A stretch of 64,000 nucleotides of DNA from Streptomyces sp. KL109B (GCF_030766935.1 NZ_JASERL010000016.1:124001-188000), one strand, 5' to 3'; shown: positions 8,185 to 16,255, counted from the first letter of the stretch. Numbers and translations are program-made. Notes: generated from the sequence alone by a model not told the origin.

Positions 8185-9512
8185 CCGCCACCGCCGCACC
8201 ACCCGTGCCACCGGTCGACGAGCGGCTGCCCCTGAAGCGCCTCGTCCCCCTCGCCTGCCAGCACCTGCTGGCGGGCGTGGCCGCGCCCGTCTCGTCCGTC
8301 ATCCTCATCGCGACGACGCTGAAGCTGTCGACGACGCAGACGGCCTCCCTGCTCAGCGCCACCCTGGTGCTGTGCGGGGTGGGGGCGCTGCTCCAGTCGC
8401 TCGGCGTCGCGGCGCTGCGCGTCGGCGCCCGGCTGCCGTTCCTGATGCTGCCGGGCGGCGCCGCGGTCGCGATCTTCCTCCAGATCGCCCAGGAGTACGG
8501 CCCGGCGACCGCCTCCGGCTCGGTGTTGGTCGCGGCGGCCTTCCTCCTCTGCGTACTCCCCTTCTACGGCCGCCTGGTCCGCCTGTTCCCGCCCCTCGTC
8601 ATGGGGACGACGGTCGTCCTCATCGGCATCAACATGATCAAGGTGACCGCGCCGATGGTCGCCTCCGACCCGGCCCTCGGCTTCGCGACGCTCGCCGTGA
8701 TCGCGGTCTTCTTCCTCGTTCTACGAGGGGTGTGGCGGCAGATGGCGGTGCTGCTCGGCCTGGTCGGCGGCACGCTCATCGCCGTCCTGCTGGGCACGGA
8801 CCTGGAGGTGGCGCACGGCGGCACGTTCGCGCTGCCGGACCCCTTCCCGTACGGCGCCCCGCACTTCGATCTGCTCGCCGCGATCCCGCTCCTCGTCTTC
8901 GCGCTCGCCTCGCTCGCCGAGGCCACCGGGCAGACCGTCCTCAACAGCGAGGCCGTGGGCCGGGCCCCCGACCCGGGCCGCGACGTGCCGCGCATCGCCC
9001 GCGCCGACGCGCTCGTCTCGCTCGTGTCGGGCCTCTTCGGTACGTCGCTGATGGTGACCAGCGCCGAGAACATCGGCATCGTCCAACTCACGCGCGTACG
9101 CAGCCGGTTCGTGACGGCGGCCGCCGGTGTACTCCTGATCGTGTGCGGCCTGATCACGCCGCTGACCCGCGTCCTCGCGGCGATCCCGGAACCGGTGGTG
9201 GGCGCGGCCGGCCTGGTCATCTACGCGGTGATCGCGGTCATGGGCTTCGGCATGCTGTCCCGTACGGACCTCTCGCACGGCACGGACAGCGTCGTCATCG
9301 CGCTCGCGCTCGTCATCGGCATGCTGCCGATCGTGCAGCCGGAGATGTACGCCGAGCTGCCCACGTGGGCCCGCACGCTGTTCGGCAGCGGGGTCGCGGC
9401 CGGGGCGATCGCGGCGGTGGTGCTCAGCGCGGTCTTCCGGGCGCTCGGCCCCAGGCTCACGCCTACGCCGCAGGACCCTCCCGGCGCTCCCCCATCAGAC
9501 GGGAGCCCGTGA
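8181..9512 (+). CDS. NCS2-family nucleobase permease (xanthine/uracil type)
   Basis: A 443-residue integral membrane protein with many hydrophobic segments. NCS2 hallmarks are present: a polar acidic stretch in a central helix (LASLAEATGQTVLNSEAVGR) and the loop SAENIGIVQLTRVRSR, which corresponds to the family signature NxGxxxxTxxxSR. Such proteins import xanthine, uracil or uric acid with cations. The start is GTG 8181, overlapping the previous stop; the open frame extends far upstream but only as a shadow of that gene. The last 50 bases overlap the 3' end of soxR on the opposite strand. Substrate is not predictable; the coupling to an ASST-like gene is unusual for a purine permease. Confidence 0.9.
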   Translation: MTATAAPPVPPVDERLPLKRLVPLACQHLLAGVAAPVSSVILIATTLKLSTTQTASLLSATLVLCGVGALLQSLGVAALRVGARLPFLMLPGGAAVAIFLQIAQEYGPATASGSVLVAAAFLLCVLPFYGRLVRLFPPLVMGTTVVLIGINMIKVTAPMVASDPALGFATLAVIAVFFLVLRGVWRQMAVLLGLVGGTLIAVLLGTDLEVAHGGTFALPDPFPYGAPHFDLLAAIPLLVFALASLAEATGQTVLNSEAVGRAPDPGRDVPRIARADALVSLVSGLFGTSLMVTSAENIGIVQLTRVRSRFVTAAAGVLLIVCGLITPLTRVLAAIPEPVVGAAGLVIYAVIAVMGFGMLSRTDLSHGTDSVVIALALVIGMLPIVQPEMYAELPTWARTLFGSGVAAGAIAAVVLSAVFRALGPRLTPTPQDPPGAPPSDGSP

Positions 9513-9936
9513 GGCGCTCGCCGAAGACGTCGTCCGGATTGGACAGCACACACGTCTCCAGCGACAGGCACCCGCACCCGATGCAGTCGGTCAGATGATC
9601 CCGCAACCGTCCCAACTGCTTGATCCGCTCGTCCAGTTCGGACCGCCAGACCTCCGAGAGGCGCGCCCAGTCGTCCCGGTTCGGGGTGCGCTCCTCGGGG
9701 AGTTCGGCGAGGGCGTCGCGGATCGTGGCGAGCGGGATGCCGACGCGCTGCGCGGCCCGGATGAACGCGACGCGGCGCAGCGTGTCACGGGAGTAGCGGC
9801 GCTGGTTGCCTGCGGTGCGGCGGCTGCCGATCAGGCCCTTGGCCTCGTAGAAGTGCAGCGCGGAGACGGCAGCGCCACTGCGCGCCGACACCTGTCCGAC
9901 GGTGAGCTCGTGGATCTTCTCCGGAATCTGTGGCAC
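9463..9936 (-). CDS. soxR: SoxR, redox-sensing MerR-family activator
   Basis: A 157-residue MerR-family regulator starting at GTG 9936 (VPQIPEKIHELTVGQ). The N-terminal winged helix-turn-helix is followed by the dimerisation helix. The [2Fe-2S] ligand set is complete as C-x2-C-x-C-x5-C at Cys118, Cys121, Cys123 and Cys129 (CIGCGCLSLETC). In Streptomyces SoxR is oxidised by redox-active metabolites such as actinorhodin-type pigments and activates a small regulon of oxidoreductases and exporters. The longer frame to 10011 would add a basic extension with no support. It converges on the permease gene with a 50-base overlap and diverges from the MaoC gene. Confidence 0.96.
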   Translation of the reverse strand: MPQIPEKIHELTVGQVSARSGAAVSALHFYEAKGLIGSRRTAGNQRRYSRDTLRRVAFIRAAQRVGIPLATIRDALAELPEERTPNRDDWARLSEVWRSELDERIKQLGRLRDHLTDCIGCGCLSLETCVLSNPDDVFGERLTGSRLMGERREGPAA

Positions 9937-9992
9937 CCGGCCGAGCCTAGTCGGCGGCACCCGTGCGTTGTTAGCATGCCGAACGAGAGGTC

Positions 9993-10008
9993 TGAGCAAG
10001 CGCTTAGA
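9993..10008. promoter_or_regulatory. Operator-like motif upstream of the MaoC gene
   Basis: TGAGCAAGCGCTTAGA lies 27 bases before the MaoC start. Almost the same motif, TGAGCGGGCGCTTAGG, occurs upstream of the nearby TetR gene at 11221-11236. The shared 5' TGAGC and 3' GCGCTTAG suggest one TetR protein controls both. Confidence 0.55.
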
Positions 10009-10034
10009 CAAGCCACTTGGGAGGTCACGGGAAC

Positions 10035-10496
10035 ATGGCTGAGCCGCGCGTTTTCAAGGACGTCGACGATCTGAAGGGCGCCGTGGGCGAGCAGCTCGGG
10101 TACAGCGACTGGGTCGAGATCGAGCAGAGCCGCATCGACCGGTTCGCCGAGGCCACGGGCGACCACCAGTGGATCCACGTGGACCCGGAGCGCGCGAAGG
10201 AGGGCCCCTTCAAGACGACCATCGCGCACGGCTACCTGACGCTCTCCCTCCTCCCCCTCTTCGGCCCGCAGCTGATGGCGGTCGAGGGCATGAAGATGGG
10301 CGTCAACTACGGCACGAACAAGGTCCGCTTCCCCGCCCCGGTCCCGGTCGGCTCCCGCCTGCGCGCCACGGGCAAGGTCACGAACGTCGAGGACGTCCCC
10401 GGCGGCGTCCAGGTCTCCGTCGCCTTCACCGTGGAGCGCGAGGGCGGCGACAAGCCGGTGTGCGTGGCGGAGTCGGTGTCCCGTTACTACCTCTGA
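10035..10496 (+). CDS. MaoC-like (R)-specific enoyl-CoA hydratase
   Basis: A 153-residue hot-dog fold protein of the MaoC dehydratase family. The hydratase motif is intact: FAEATGDHQWIHVDPERA carries the catalytic Asp43 and His48, and the glycine-rich AHGYLTLSLLP follows. It should hydrate trans-2-enoyl-CoA in fatty acid turnover. The ATG at 10035 (MAEPRVF) is preferred over an in-frame start six codons upstream. It is flanked by a convergent TetR gene that shares its promoter motif and, further on, by an acyl-CoA dehydrogenase, so a role in a fatty-acid or branched-acid catabolic set is likely. Confidence 0.92.
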   Translation: MAEPRVFKDVDDLKGAVGEQLGYSDWVEIEQSRIDRFAEATGDHQWIHVDPERAKEGPFKTTIAHGYLTLSLLPLFGPQLMAVEGMKMGVNYGTNKVRFPAPVPVGSRLRATGKVTNVEDVPGGVQVSVAFTVEREGGDKPVCVAESVSRYYL

Positions 10497-10511
10497 GCCC
10501 TGGGCCCCGCC

Positions 10512-11168
10512 CTACGCGGCCGGGGCCGCCCCCACCATCCTGAGGACGAGGTCGGCGTAGAGCGCGCCGACCTCGTCGGGGGTGCGCTTGCCCTCCGCGT
10601 TGAACCAGCGGGCGACGTCGATGCAGAGGGAAAGGACGGCGACGGTCGTGCCCGGGACGTCGGGGACGTCGAACTCGCCGGACTTCACGCCGTCGTTGAT
10701 GATCTGCCGGACCGCGGCGTCGCTCTCGCGGCGCAGCGCGACGATCGCGGGGCGGTTCTCCTCGCCGAGCGAGTCCAGCTCGTACTGGACGACGCGGGCC
10801 GTCATGTGGTGTCCCGCGTGCCAGCGGACGAAGGAGCGGACGGCCTCCGCGAGGCGCTCGGCGGCCGTGCCCTCGCTCGCGACCGCGCGGCGCAGGATCG
10901 CGAGCGCCTTGTCGTGGCCGATCCGGCTGATCTTGAGGAGCAGCTCTTCCTTGGTCTTGTAGTGGATGTAGAGCGCGGCCGGGCTCATGCCGGCGCGGCT
11001 CGCGATGTCGCGGGTCGTGGTCGCGTGGTAGCCGCGCTCGGCGAACGCCTCCACCGCGGCGACCAGCAGCCGCCGGGCGGCGTCCGGCGTGACGTCGGCC
11101 CACGGCATCTCGTCCGTGACCTCGTCGTCCTCGACGACCTCACCGTCGACGCGCTCGTCCTGCGTCAT
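10512..11168 (-). CDS. TetR-family regulator, probable regulator of the MaoC gene
   Basis: A 218-residue TetR regulator beginning at ATG 11168. An acidic N-terminal tail of about 25 residues precedes the HTH (residues 30-76: AARRLLVAAVEAFAERGYHA, then ASRAGMSPAALYIHYKTKEE). The C-terminal ligand domain contains FVRWHAGHHMTARVVQYELD and resembles regulators of acyl-CoA metabolism. Its promoter carries the TGAGCxxGCGCTTAG motif also seen before MaoC, 1.2 kb away, which supports autoregulation and control of MaoC. It is convergent with MaoC, 15 bases apart. A longer start at 11204 is possible. Confidence 0.9.
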   Translation of the reverse strand: MTQDERVDGEVVEDDEVTDEMPWADVTPDAARRLLVAAVEAFAERGYHATTTRDIASRAGMSPAALYIHYKTKEELLLKISRIGHDKALAILRRAVASEGTAAERLAEAVRSFVRWHAGHHMTARVVQYELDSLGEENRPAIVALRRESDAAVRQIINDGVKSGEFDVPDVPGTTVAVLSLCIDVARWFNAEGKRTPDEVGALYADLVLRMVGAAPAA

Positions 11169-11220
11169 CGCTGCACTCACATCCTCCCGTGGGGCTGGTG
11201 GCACACCATACCCTCCGGGG

Positions 11221-11236
11221 TGAGCGGGCGCTTAGG
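11221..11236. promoter_or_regulatory. Operator-like motif upstream of the TetR gene
   Basis: TGAGCGGGCGCTTAGG lies about 50 bases before the TetR start and matches the motif upstream of the MaoC gene except at the two central bases and the last base. Confidence 0.55.
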
Positions 11237-11284
11237 TGGCGGGCGTTGGAAGGGTGCGGTGGGGCGGGGGCAAAAGATTGTCCT

Positions 11285-11345
11285 CAATCGCCGGACGGGC
11301 TTGGTTTGCCGGGCACGGGCTTGGTTTGCCGGGCACGGGCTTGAT
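11285..11345. repeat. Degenerate intergenic repeat with tandem copies
   Basis: Begins with CAATCGCCGG, part of the intergenic repeat family seen at 15.5, 31.5 and 48.8 kb, followed by two perfect copies of a 20-bp unit (GGCTTGGTTTGCCGGGCACG, 11298-11317 and 11318-11337) and a partial third. It sits in the 180-base gap between the TetR and YiaAB genes. Confidence 0.7.
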
Positions 11346-11348
11346 TGC

Positions 11349-11642
11349 CTATGCCACCGGTTTGAAGGGGTCGTGGTCGGCGAGGATTTTTTCCAGGCGG
11401 GCCTGGTCGACGCGACTGACGATCTGGCCGGCCTCCTGGCGGTCGCGGATGACCTTGGCGAGGGTGAAGGCGGAGGTCGTGAGGTAGAGGACCGAGATGC
11501 CGAGGAAGGCGCGGATCCAGCCGCTCGCGTCGAGGCTGTAGATGCCGATGCCGACAGCGAGGAGCGCGATCGCGAACGAGGCGACCGCCTGGCCGTAGAA
11601 GGCCACCGTGTTCTGCTGCTTGACCGGAGTGTCACTGCTCAT
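11349..11642 (-). CDS. YiaA/YiaB-family small inner-membrane protein
   Basis: A 97-residue membrane protein. It has two adjacent hydrophobic helices (YGQAVASFAIALLAVGIGIY and WIRAFLGISVLYLTTSAFTL) followed by a charged tail, RDRQEAGQIVSRVDQARLEK, which is the layout of the YiaAB two-helix domain. ATG 11642 is chosen; a start four codons upstream is possible. Function in the family is unknown. It stands between repeats and the acyl-CoA dehydrogenase, apparently as its own unit. Confidence 0.85.
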   Translation of the reverse strand: MSSDTPVKQQNTVAFYGQAVASFAIALLAVGIGIYSLDASGWIRAFLGISVLYLTTSAFTLAKVIRDRQEAGQIVSRVDQARLEKILADHDPFKPVA

Positions 11643-11714
11643 GCCGCACAGCATCGGGCGGACGGGGCCGTAGCCCTATCCGCCCGCGTACTCATCATCT
11701 ACGTGTGTGCGTAC

Positions 11715-12866
11715 TCAGAACGCCGAGACCCCCGTCAGCGCGCGGCCGATGATCAGCTTCTGGATCTGGCTCGTGCCCTCGTAGAGGGTCATGACGCGGG
11801 CGTCGCGGAGCAGCTTGCCGACCGGGTACTCGTCGATGTAGCCGTAGCCGCCGAAGACCTGGAGGGCGTTGTTCGCCGCGCGGACCGCCGCCTCGGACGC
11901 GAACAGCTTCGCCTTGGACGCCGCCGTCGCGAAGTCCTCGCCGCGTTCGACGAGGTCGGCGACGCGCCAGGTGAGGAGGCGGGCCGCGTCCACGTCGACG
12001 GAGATGTCGGAGATCAGCTCCTGGACCAGCTGGTACGAGGCGATGGGCTTGCCGAACTGCTCGCGCTCGCCCGCGTATCCGACGGCCGCGTCGAGCGCGG
12101 CCTGGGCTATGCCCACGCAGCCGGCGGCCACCGACATCCGGCCCTTGGCGAGCGCGGACATGGCGATCGAGAAGCCCTTGCCCTCGGGGCCCATCATCGC
12201 GGAGGCGGGGACCCGGACGTCCTCAAGGACCAGCTCGGCGGTGGCCTGGCCGCGCAGGCCGAGCTTGCCGTGGATGGTGTTGCGGGTCAGGCCCGGGGTG
12301 TCGGTGGGGACCAGGAAGGCGGAGATGCCCTTGTGGCCGGGGGTGTCGTTGGTGCGGGCGAAGAGGAGGACGACGTCGGCCCAGGTGCCGTTGGTGATGA
12401 AGATCTTCGTGCCGTTGAGTACGTAGTCGTCCCCGTCGCGGACGGCGCGGGTGCGGAGGTCGGCCGGGTTCGAGCCGTGGCCGGGCTCGGTGAGGCCGAA
12501 GCAGCCGAGCGCGTCGCCCGCCGTCAGGCTCGGGAGCCAGTGCCGCTTCTGCTCCTCGCTCGCCCACTGCTGGATCGGCTTGGTGACCAGGCCGAGGGAG
12601 ACCGAGACGATGCCGCGGACCGAGGAGTCGCCGCGGCCCAGTTCCTCGGTGACGAGGGCGTACGAGAGGTGGTCGCCGCCGGAGCCGCCGTACTCCTCGT
12701 CGATGGTCAGGCCCAGGAAGCCGATCTCGCCGAGCTTCTTGACGATGCCCCGGTCGACCTCCTCGGCCCGGTCCCACGCCACCACGTTCGGCGAGATCTC
12801 GCGGTCCACGAAGTCCTTGGCGAGCTGTCGCACCGCCGCCTGCTCCTCGCTCAGCTCCAGGTTCAT
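11715..12866 (-). CDS. Acyl-CoA dehydrogenase
   Basis: A 383-residue FAD-dependent acyl-CoA dehydrogenase of usual length. Signatures are GCFGLTEPGHGSNPADLRTRA (FAD/substrate loop) and the C-terminal QVFGGYGYIDEYPVGKLLRDAR. The catalytic base is Glu363 in MTLYEGTSQIQ. It forms the 2,3-enoyl-CoA from acyl-CoA in the cytoplasm, passing electrons to ETF. ATG 12866 fits the family N-terminus (MNLELSEEQ). The divergent TetR gene and the CTAGC-type palindrome in the 80-base gap indicate that it is repressed by that TetR. It may be specific for branched short-chain acyl-CoA, but this cannot be read off. Confidence 0.95.
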   Translation of the reverse strand: MNLELSEEQAAVRQLAKDFVDREISPNVVAWDRAEEVDRGIVKKLGEIGFLGLTIDEEYGGSGGDHLSYALVTEELGRGDSSVRGIVSVSLGLVTKPIQQWASEEQKRHWLPSLTAGDALGCFGLTEPGHGSNPADLRTRAVRDGDDYVLNGTKIFITNGTWADVVLLFARTNDTPGHKGISAFLVPTDTPGLTRNTIHGKLGLRGQATAELVLEDVRVPASAMMGPEGKGFSIAMSALAKGRMSVAAGCVGIAQAALDAAVGYAGEREQFGKPIASYQLVQELISDISVDVDAARLLTWRVADLVERGEDFATAASKAKLFASEAAVRAANNALQVFGGYGYIDEYPVGKLLRDARVMTLYEGTSQIQKLIIGRALTGVSAF

Positions 12867-12901
12867 GGCCACTCCCGCGTGAATCGACTCGTGCAAGCAT
12901 T

Positions 12902-12918
12902 AATTAGCACTGCTAGTT
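12902..12918. promoter_or_regulatory. Palindromic operator between acyl-CoA dehydrogenase and TetR
   Basis: AATTAGCA-C-TGCTAGTT: eight-bp arms with seven matching pairs around a single central base, in the divergent promoter. The same core palindrome, perfect there, lies upstream of the aldehyde dehydrogenase gene at 18976-18994. Confidence 0.7.
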
Positions 12919-12946
12919 TTAGGTTCGCAGCCCTACTATGTGCCGC

Positions 12947-13597
12947 ATGGCCCGACCGCGCAAGCCCCTCCTGAGCAGAGATCGAATCGTCGACGCCGCC
13001 CGCGCCCTCGTCGACACCGAGGGCCTCGCGGCCGTCTCGACGCGGCGGCTCGCCGCCGAGCTCGGGGTGAGCGGGCCCTCGCTCTACAACCACTTCCGTA
13101 CGAAGGACCAGATCCTGGAAGCGGTCGCCGACTCGGTGAGCGCGCAGGTCGACCTGTCGATGTTCGACGGGAACCACGAACACGACTGGCGCACCGCGCT
13201 GCACGACTGGGCCGTCTCCTACCGGGCGGCGCTGCGCGCGCACCCGAACATCGTCCCCGTGCTCGCCCAGGGCCCCGGGCACCGGCCGGCCGGTCTGCGG
13301 CTCGCCGACGCGGTGTTCGGCGCGATGGTCGACGCCGGGTGGCCGCCGCCGCAGGCCACGTCCATCGGCGCGCTCATGCGGTACTTCGTGACCGGGTCGG
13401 CGCTCGGCTCGTTCGCGGGCGGCTTCCCTGACGACGAGGCGGCGTACGACCCCGCCGACTATCCGCACCTCGGGCAGGCGCACCTGCTCGCCGAGCGGCA
13501 GGACGAGGTCGACGACCGGGCCTTCGAGACCGGGCTCACGGCGCTGCTCGACGGGCTCGCCGTGCAGTACGAGCAAGTGGCGGCGGGGGCGCGCTGA
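12947..13597 (+). CDS. TetR-family regulator of the dehydrogenase genes
   Basis: A 216-residue TetR regulator. The HTH occupies about residues 8-55 (SRDRIVDAARALVDTEGLAA, ELGVSGPSLYNHFRTKDQIL); the C-terminal part resembles the TetR_C family with HDWAVSYRAALRAHPNIVPVLA. ATG 12947 (MARPRKPLL) is preferred to the ATG three codons earlier. It is divergent from the acyl-CoA dehydrogenase, and the palindrome between them recurs before the aldehyde dehydrogenase gene 6 kb away. The likely ligand is an acyl-CoA or aldehyde-derived metabolite (inference). Confidence 0.92.
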   Translation: MARPRKPLLSRDRIVDAARALVDTEGLAAVSTRRLAAELGVSGPSLYNHFRTKDQILEAVADSVSAQVDLSMFDGNHEHDWRTALHDWAVSYRAALRAHPNIVPVLAQGPGHRPAGLRLADAVFGAMVDAGWPPPQATSIGALMRYFVTGSALGSFAGGFPDDEAAYDPADYPHLGQAHLLAERQDEVDDRAFETGLTALLDGLAVQYEQVAAGAR

Positions 13598-13680
13598 TGG
13601 CGGCAGGGGTCCGCTGACAGCGGCTGCGGCGCGCTGACGTTTCGGTGCGGGCCGAAGGGTGGCCGGGCCATCCTTGTCCC

Positions 13681-14397
13681 ATGGCCGCTTCCAAGGAACC
13701 CGGGGCTCCGCGCCTCGCCGCGCTCGCCTCACTGATCGCCGACGAGACGCGGGCCGCCTGCCTGCTCGCGCTGCTCGACGGGCGGGCCTGGACGGCGGGC
13801 GAGCTGGCGCGGCACGCGGGGGTGGCGGCGTCGACCGCGAGCGAGCACCTCGGCAAGCTCGTCGCGGGCGGGCTGCTCGCCGAGGAGCGGCAGGGGCGGC
13901 ACCGGTATCTGCGGCTCGCCGACGCGCGAGTGGCGCAGCTCCTGGAGGGGCTCGCCGGGTACGCCGTGCCGGACGGCGGTGAGCGGCCTCCTACGCTGCG
14001 GGCCGCGTCGGCGCGGACGGCGATGGCGCGCGGGCGGACCTGTTACGACCATCTCGCGGGGCGGCTCGGGATCGCGGTCACCGAGGCGATGGTGGAGCGC
14101 GGACTACTGCTGCCCGATGTCGACTCGTCGACCTTCGCGCTGACCGACGCCGGGCACGGCTGGTTCCGCGGGCTCGGCGTGGCGCTGGAGCCGGGGGCGC
14201 GGCGGCCCCTGGTGCGCGGCTGCCTCGACTGGACGGAGCGCCGGCTCCACCTGGCCGGGCGGGCGGGCGCCGCACTGTGCGCGCACGCCTTTGCGGCGGG
14301 GTGGGTCGAGCGGATCGGGTCCGAGCGGGCGGTGCGGGTGACCGGGGTCGGGGAGCGGGCGCTGCGGGCGGAGTTGGGGGTGGGCGGGGTCGGCTGA
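13681..14397 (+). CDS. ArsR-like winged-helix transcription regulator
   Basis: A 238-residue protein with an N-terminal ArsR-type winged helix (LASLIADETRAACLLALLDG, ELARHAGVAASTASEHLGKL, EERQGRHRYLRLAD; about residues 8-85). The C-terminal 150 residues are a separate domain with one Cys and several His residues (RGRTCYDHLAGRLGIA, HLAGRAGAALCAHAFAAGW), as in long ArsR-like regulators of actinobacteria. It lacks the classical ArsR CVC metal motif. It lies upstream of a urea transporter with a 118-base gap, so it may or may not control it. Many G/C-rich Arg and Val codons are used. Confidence 0.85.
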   Translation: MAASKEPGAPRLAALASLIADETRAACLLALLDGRAWTAGELARHAGVAASTASEHLGKLVAGGLLAEERQGRHRYLRLADARVAQLLEGLAGYAVPDGGERPPTLRAASARTAMARGRTCYDHLAGRLGIAVTEAMVERGLLLPDVDSSTFALTDAGHGWFRGLGVALEPGARRPLVRGCLDWTERRLHLAGRAGAALCAHAFAAGWVERIGSERAVRVTGVGERALRAELGVGGVG

Positions 14398-14515
14398 GGT
14401 CCGCCGAGGGTGCGGGGTGTGGCGTGATCCCGCCCCCGGCCAGGGCCTTCCCAGGAAGTAGCTGTAACGTACATTCGCCGGACCGGGAAACATCCTCGTA
14501 ACACGGGAGCGGCGC

Positions 14516-15502
14516 ATGGCGCAGACGGCGGATGCCGCGATTCACCAGGAAATCGGGCACAGTTGGGCAGCCGATTGCAGACAGTTCGTGCTACGCGTGC
14601 TGCGCGGGATCGGCCAGGTGACGTTTCTGCCGCGCGCGGTCACGGGGCTGCTGTTCGCCGCCGCGCTGTTCTCCGCCGGGTGGGAGTACGGGCTGTACGG
14701 GGTCGGGGGCGCGGCCGTCGGGACGGTGGTCGCGGCGTTGCTCGGGGTGGACAAGGAGCGGTTGACGCTGGGCATGGAGGGGTTCAACTCCTGCCTGGTG
14801 GGCGTCAGTTGTGCCGTGTTCCTGAATCCCGACCGGCTGTCCTCGGTGCTTGTCGCGCTGCTCGGGTGTGCCGCGGCGACCGTGGCGACCGCCGCGGCGG
14901 GGCGGGCGCTCGGGGCGTGGGGGTTGCCGGCGCTGACCTTGCCGTTCTGTCTTGTGGCGAGTGTGGTGACGATGGCGGCGCCAGGGTTCGCGCGGGTGTG
15001 GACCGGTGGGGGTGGCATCGCGGCGTTTCCGCGAGCGGTGGCCGGGGCGAGGACGGGGCTGGGGGTGGACGATGCCGTGCGGGGGTTCCTTGCCGGGTTC
15101 GGCCAGATCTTTTTGATGCCGCAGTGGTACGCGGGGGCGTTGGTGCTGGCCGGGTTGGTGGTCGCCGGGCCGCGGGTCGCGGGGGTGGCGTGTCTTGGGA
15201 ACGTGGCCGGGATGGTGACCGCGTGGGCGCTCGGTGAGCCTGCCGCGCAGCTTGCCGATGGCACGTCCGCGTACAACGCGGTGCTTGTTTCGCTCGCGCT
15301 GTGCGGGGTGTTTTTGAAGGCGACGCCGCGGACGGTGGGGTACGCCGTCGCGGGGGCGGTGGCCGCGACCGTGTGCGCGCCGGCGTTCGGGGCGCTTGCG
15401 GCGCCGGTGGGCGGGCACATGTTCACGTGGCCGTTCGCGTTGACCACGCTGGTGTTCCTCGTCGCGGCGAGGTCGTTCCCTCGGTTGACCTCGCCGACCT
15501 GA
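14516..15502 (+). CDS. Urea transporter (UT family)
   Basis: A 328-residue membrane protein, the usual length of bacterial urea channels. It has two homologous hydrophobic halves: the first includes GMEGFNSCLVGVSCAVFLNP and the selectivity-type motif LPALTLPF; the second has SAYNAVLVSLALCGVFL and the matching region GGHMFTWPFALTTL. Urea transporters facilitate urea entry along its gradient. No urease gene is next to it. It follows an ArsR-like gene and is followed by a repeat-rich gap. The start ATG 14516 has GGGAG 8 to 12 bases upstream. Confidence 0.9.
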   Translation: MAQTADAAIHQEIGHSWAADCRQFVLRVLRGIGQVTFLPRAVTGLLFAAALFSAGWEYGLYGVGGAAVGTVVAALLGVDKERLTLGMEGFNSCLVGVSCAVFLNPDRLSSVLVALLGCAAATVATAAAGRALGAWGLPALTLPFCLVASVVTMAAPGFARVWTGGGGIAAFPRAVAGARTGLGVDDAVRGFLAGFGQIFLMPQWYAGALVLAGLVVAGPRVAGVACLGNVAGMVTAWALGEPAAQLADGTSAYNAVLVSLALCGVFLKATPRTVGYAVAGAVAATVCAPAFGALAAPVGGHMFTWPFALTTLVFLVAARSFPRLTSPT

Positions 15503-15529
15503 GCGTATGTGTTTCAGCGGATCGTGGTT

Positions 15530-15723
15530 ACGCCCCCCGGGGCTCTGCCCCGGACCCCGCTGCTCAATCGCCGCAGGGGCTTGAAATACCTGGCCGCACC
15601 GCCCGAGCGCCGCAGGGGCTTGAAATACCTGGCCGCACCGCCCGAGCGCCGCAGGGGCTTGAAGTGCGGATAAATCAAGCCCCTCCGGCGATTGAGGAGC
15701 GGGGTCCGGGGCGGAGCCCCGGG
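15530..15723. repeat. Composite intergenic repeat: inverted outer copies, tandem core
   Basis: Fills most of the 270-base gap. Left and right ends are inverted copies of the same element (CCCCGGACCCCGCTGCTCAA near 15551 and TTGAGGAGCGGGGTCCGGGG near 15693). Between them a unit of about 38 bp containing CGCAGGGGCTTGAAATACC is repeated in tandem, the third copy ending in a diverged TTGAAGTGCG. The transcript could fold into a very long hairpin and end transcription of the flanking urea transporter and VOC genes. The same family is found at 31.5 and 48.8 kb. Confidence 0.85.
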
Positions 15724-15772
15724 GCGTTGGCTACGCGGCCCCGACGAAGTGGTCACGGCCCCCGCGGAGCGG

Positions 15773-16255
15773 TTACGCCGATTCGAGGGTGGCGACGTCG
15801 AGTTTGGACATCTTCATCATCGCGGCGAGGACCCGGTCGGCGCGGGCCGTGTCGGGGTCGGCGAGGAGTTCGACGAGGCGGCGCGGCACGACCTGCCAGG
15901 ACAGGCCGTACTTGTCCTTGCACCAGCCGCACGGCCCCGCCTCCCCGCCGTCCGCCGTGAGGCGCTCCCACAGGCGGTCGACCTCGGCCTGGTCGGCGCA
16001 GTCGACGGAGAGGGAGACGGCCTCGTTGAACTTGAACTCGGAGCCGCCGTTGAGCGCCTGGTACTCGTTGCCCGCGAGGCGGAACTCCATGGTGAGGACG
16101 GAGCCGGGGACGCCGGGGCCCTCCTTGCCCCAGCGCTGGACCGCGAGGACCTCGGAGTCGGAGCCGGGGAAGAGCGACATGTAGAAGTCGACCGCTTCCT
16201 CCGCCTTGCCGTCGAACCACAGGCAGGGGCGGATCTTCTGGGTGGTGGCGGGCAT
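15773..16255 (-). CDS. VOC-superfamily (PhnB-like) protein
   Basis: A 160-residue protein of the glyoxalase/VOC superfamily, PhnB-like subgroup, often labelled 3-demethylubiquinone methyltransferase domain. Typical strings are IRPCLWFDGKAEEAVDFYMSLFPGS, VLTMEFRLAGNEYQALNGG, and WERLTADGGEAGPCGWCKDKYGLSWQVVP. The family has no agreed enzymatic role. ATG 16255 (MPATTQKIRP) is chosen over a longer frame to 16318. It follows the composite repeat region, is not clearly in an operon, and is cytoplasmic. Confidence 0.88.
   Translation of the reverse strand: MPATTQKIRPCLWFDGKAEEAVDFYMSLFPGSDSEVLAVQRWGKEGPGVPGSVLTMEFRLAGNEYQALNGGSEFKFNEAVSLSVDCADQAEVDRLWERLTADGGEAGPCGWCKDKYGLSWQVVPRRLVELLADPDTARADRVLAAMMKMSKLDVATLESA

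Noticed and set aside
15580..15665. CRISPR or minisatellite array with spacers
   Set aside because: The units are contiguous tandem copies of one sequence with no unique spacers; this is part of the composite intergenic repeat.
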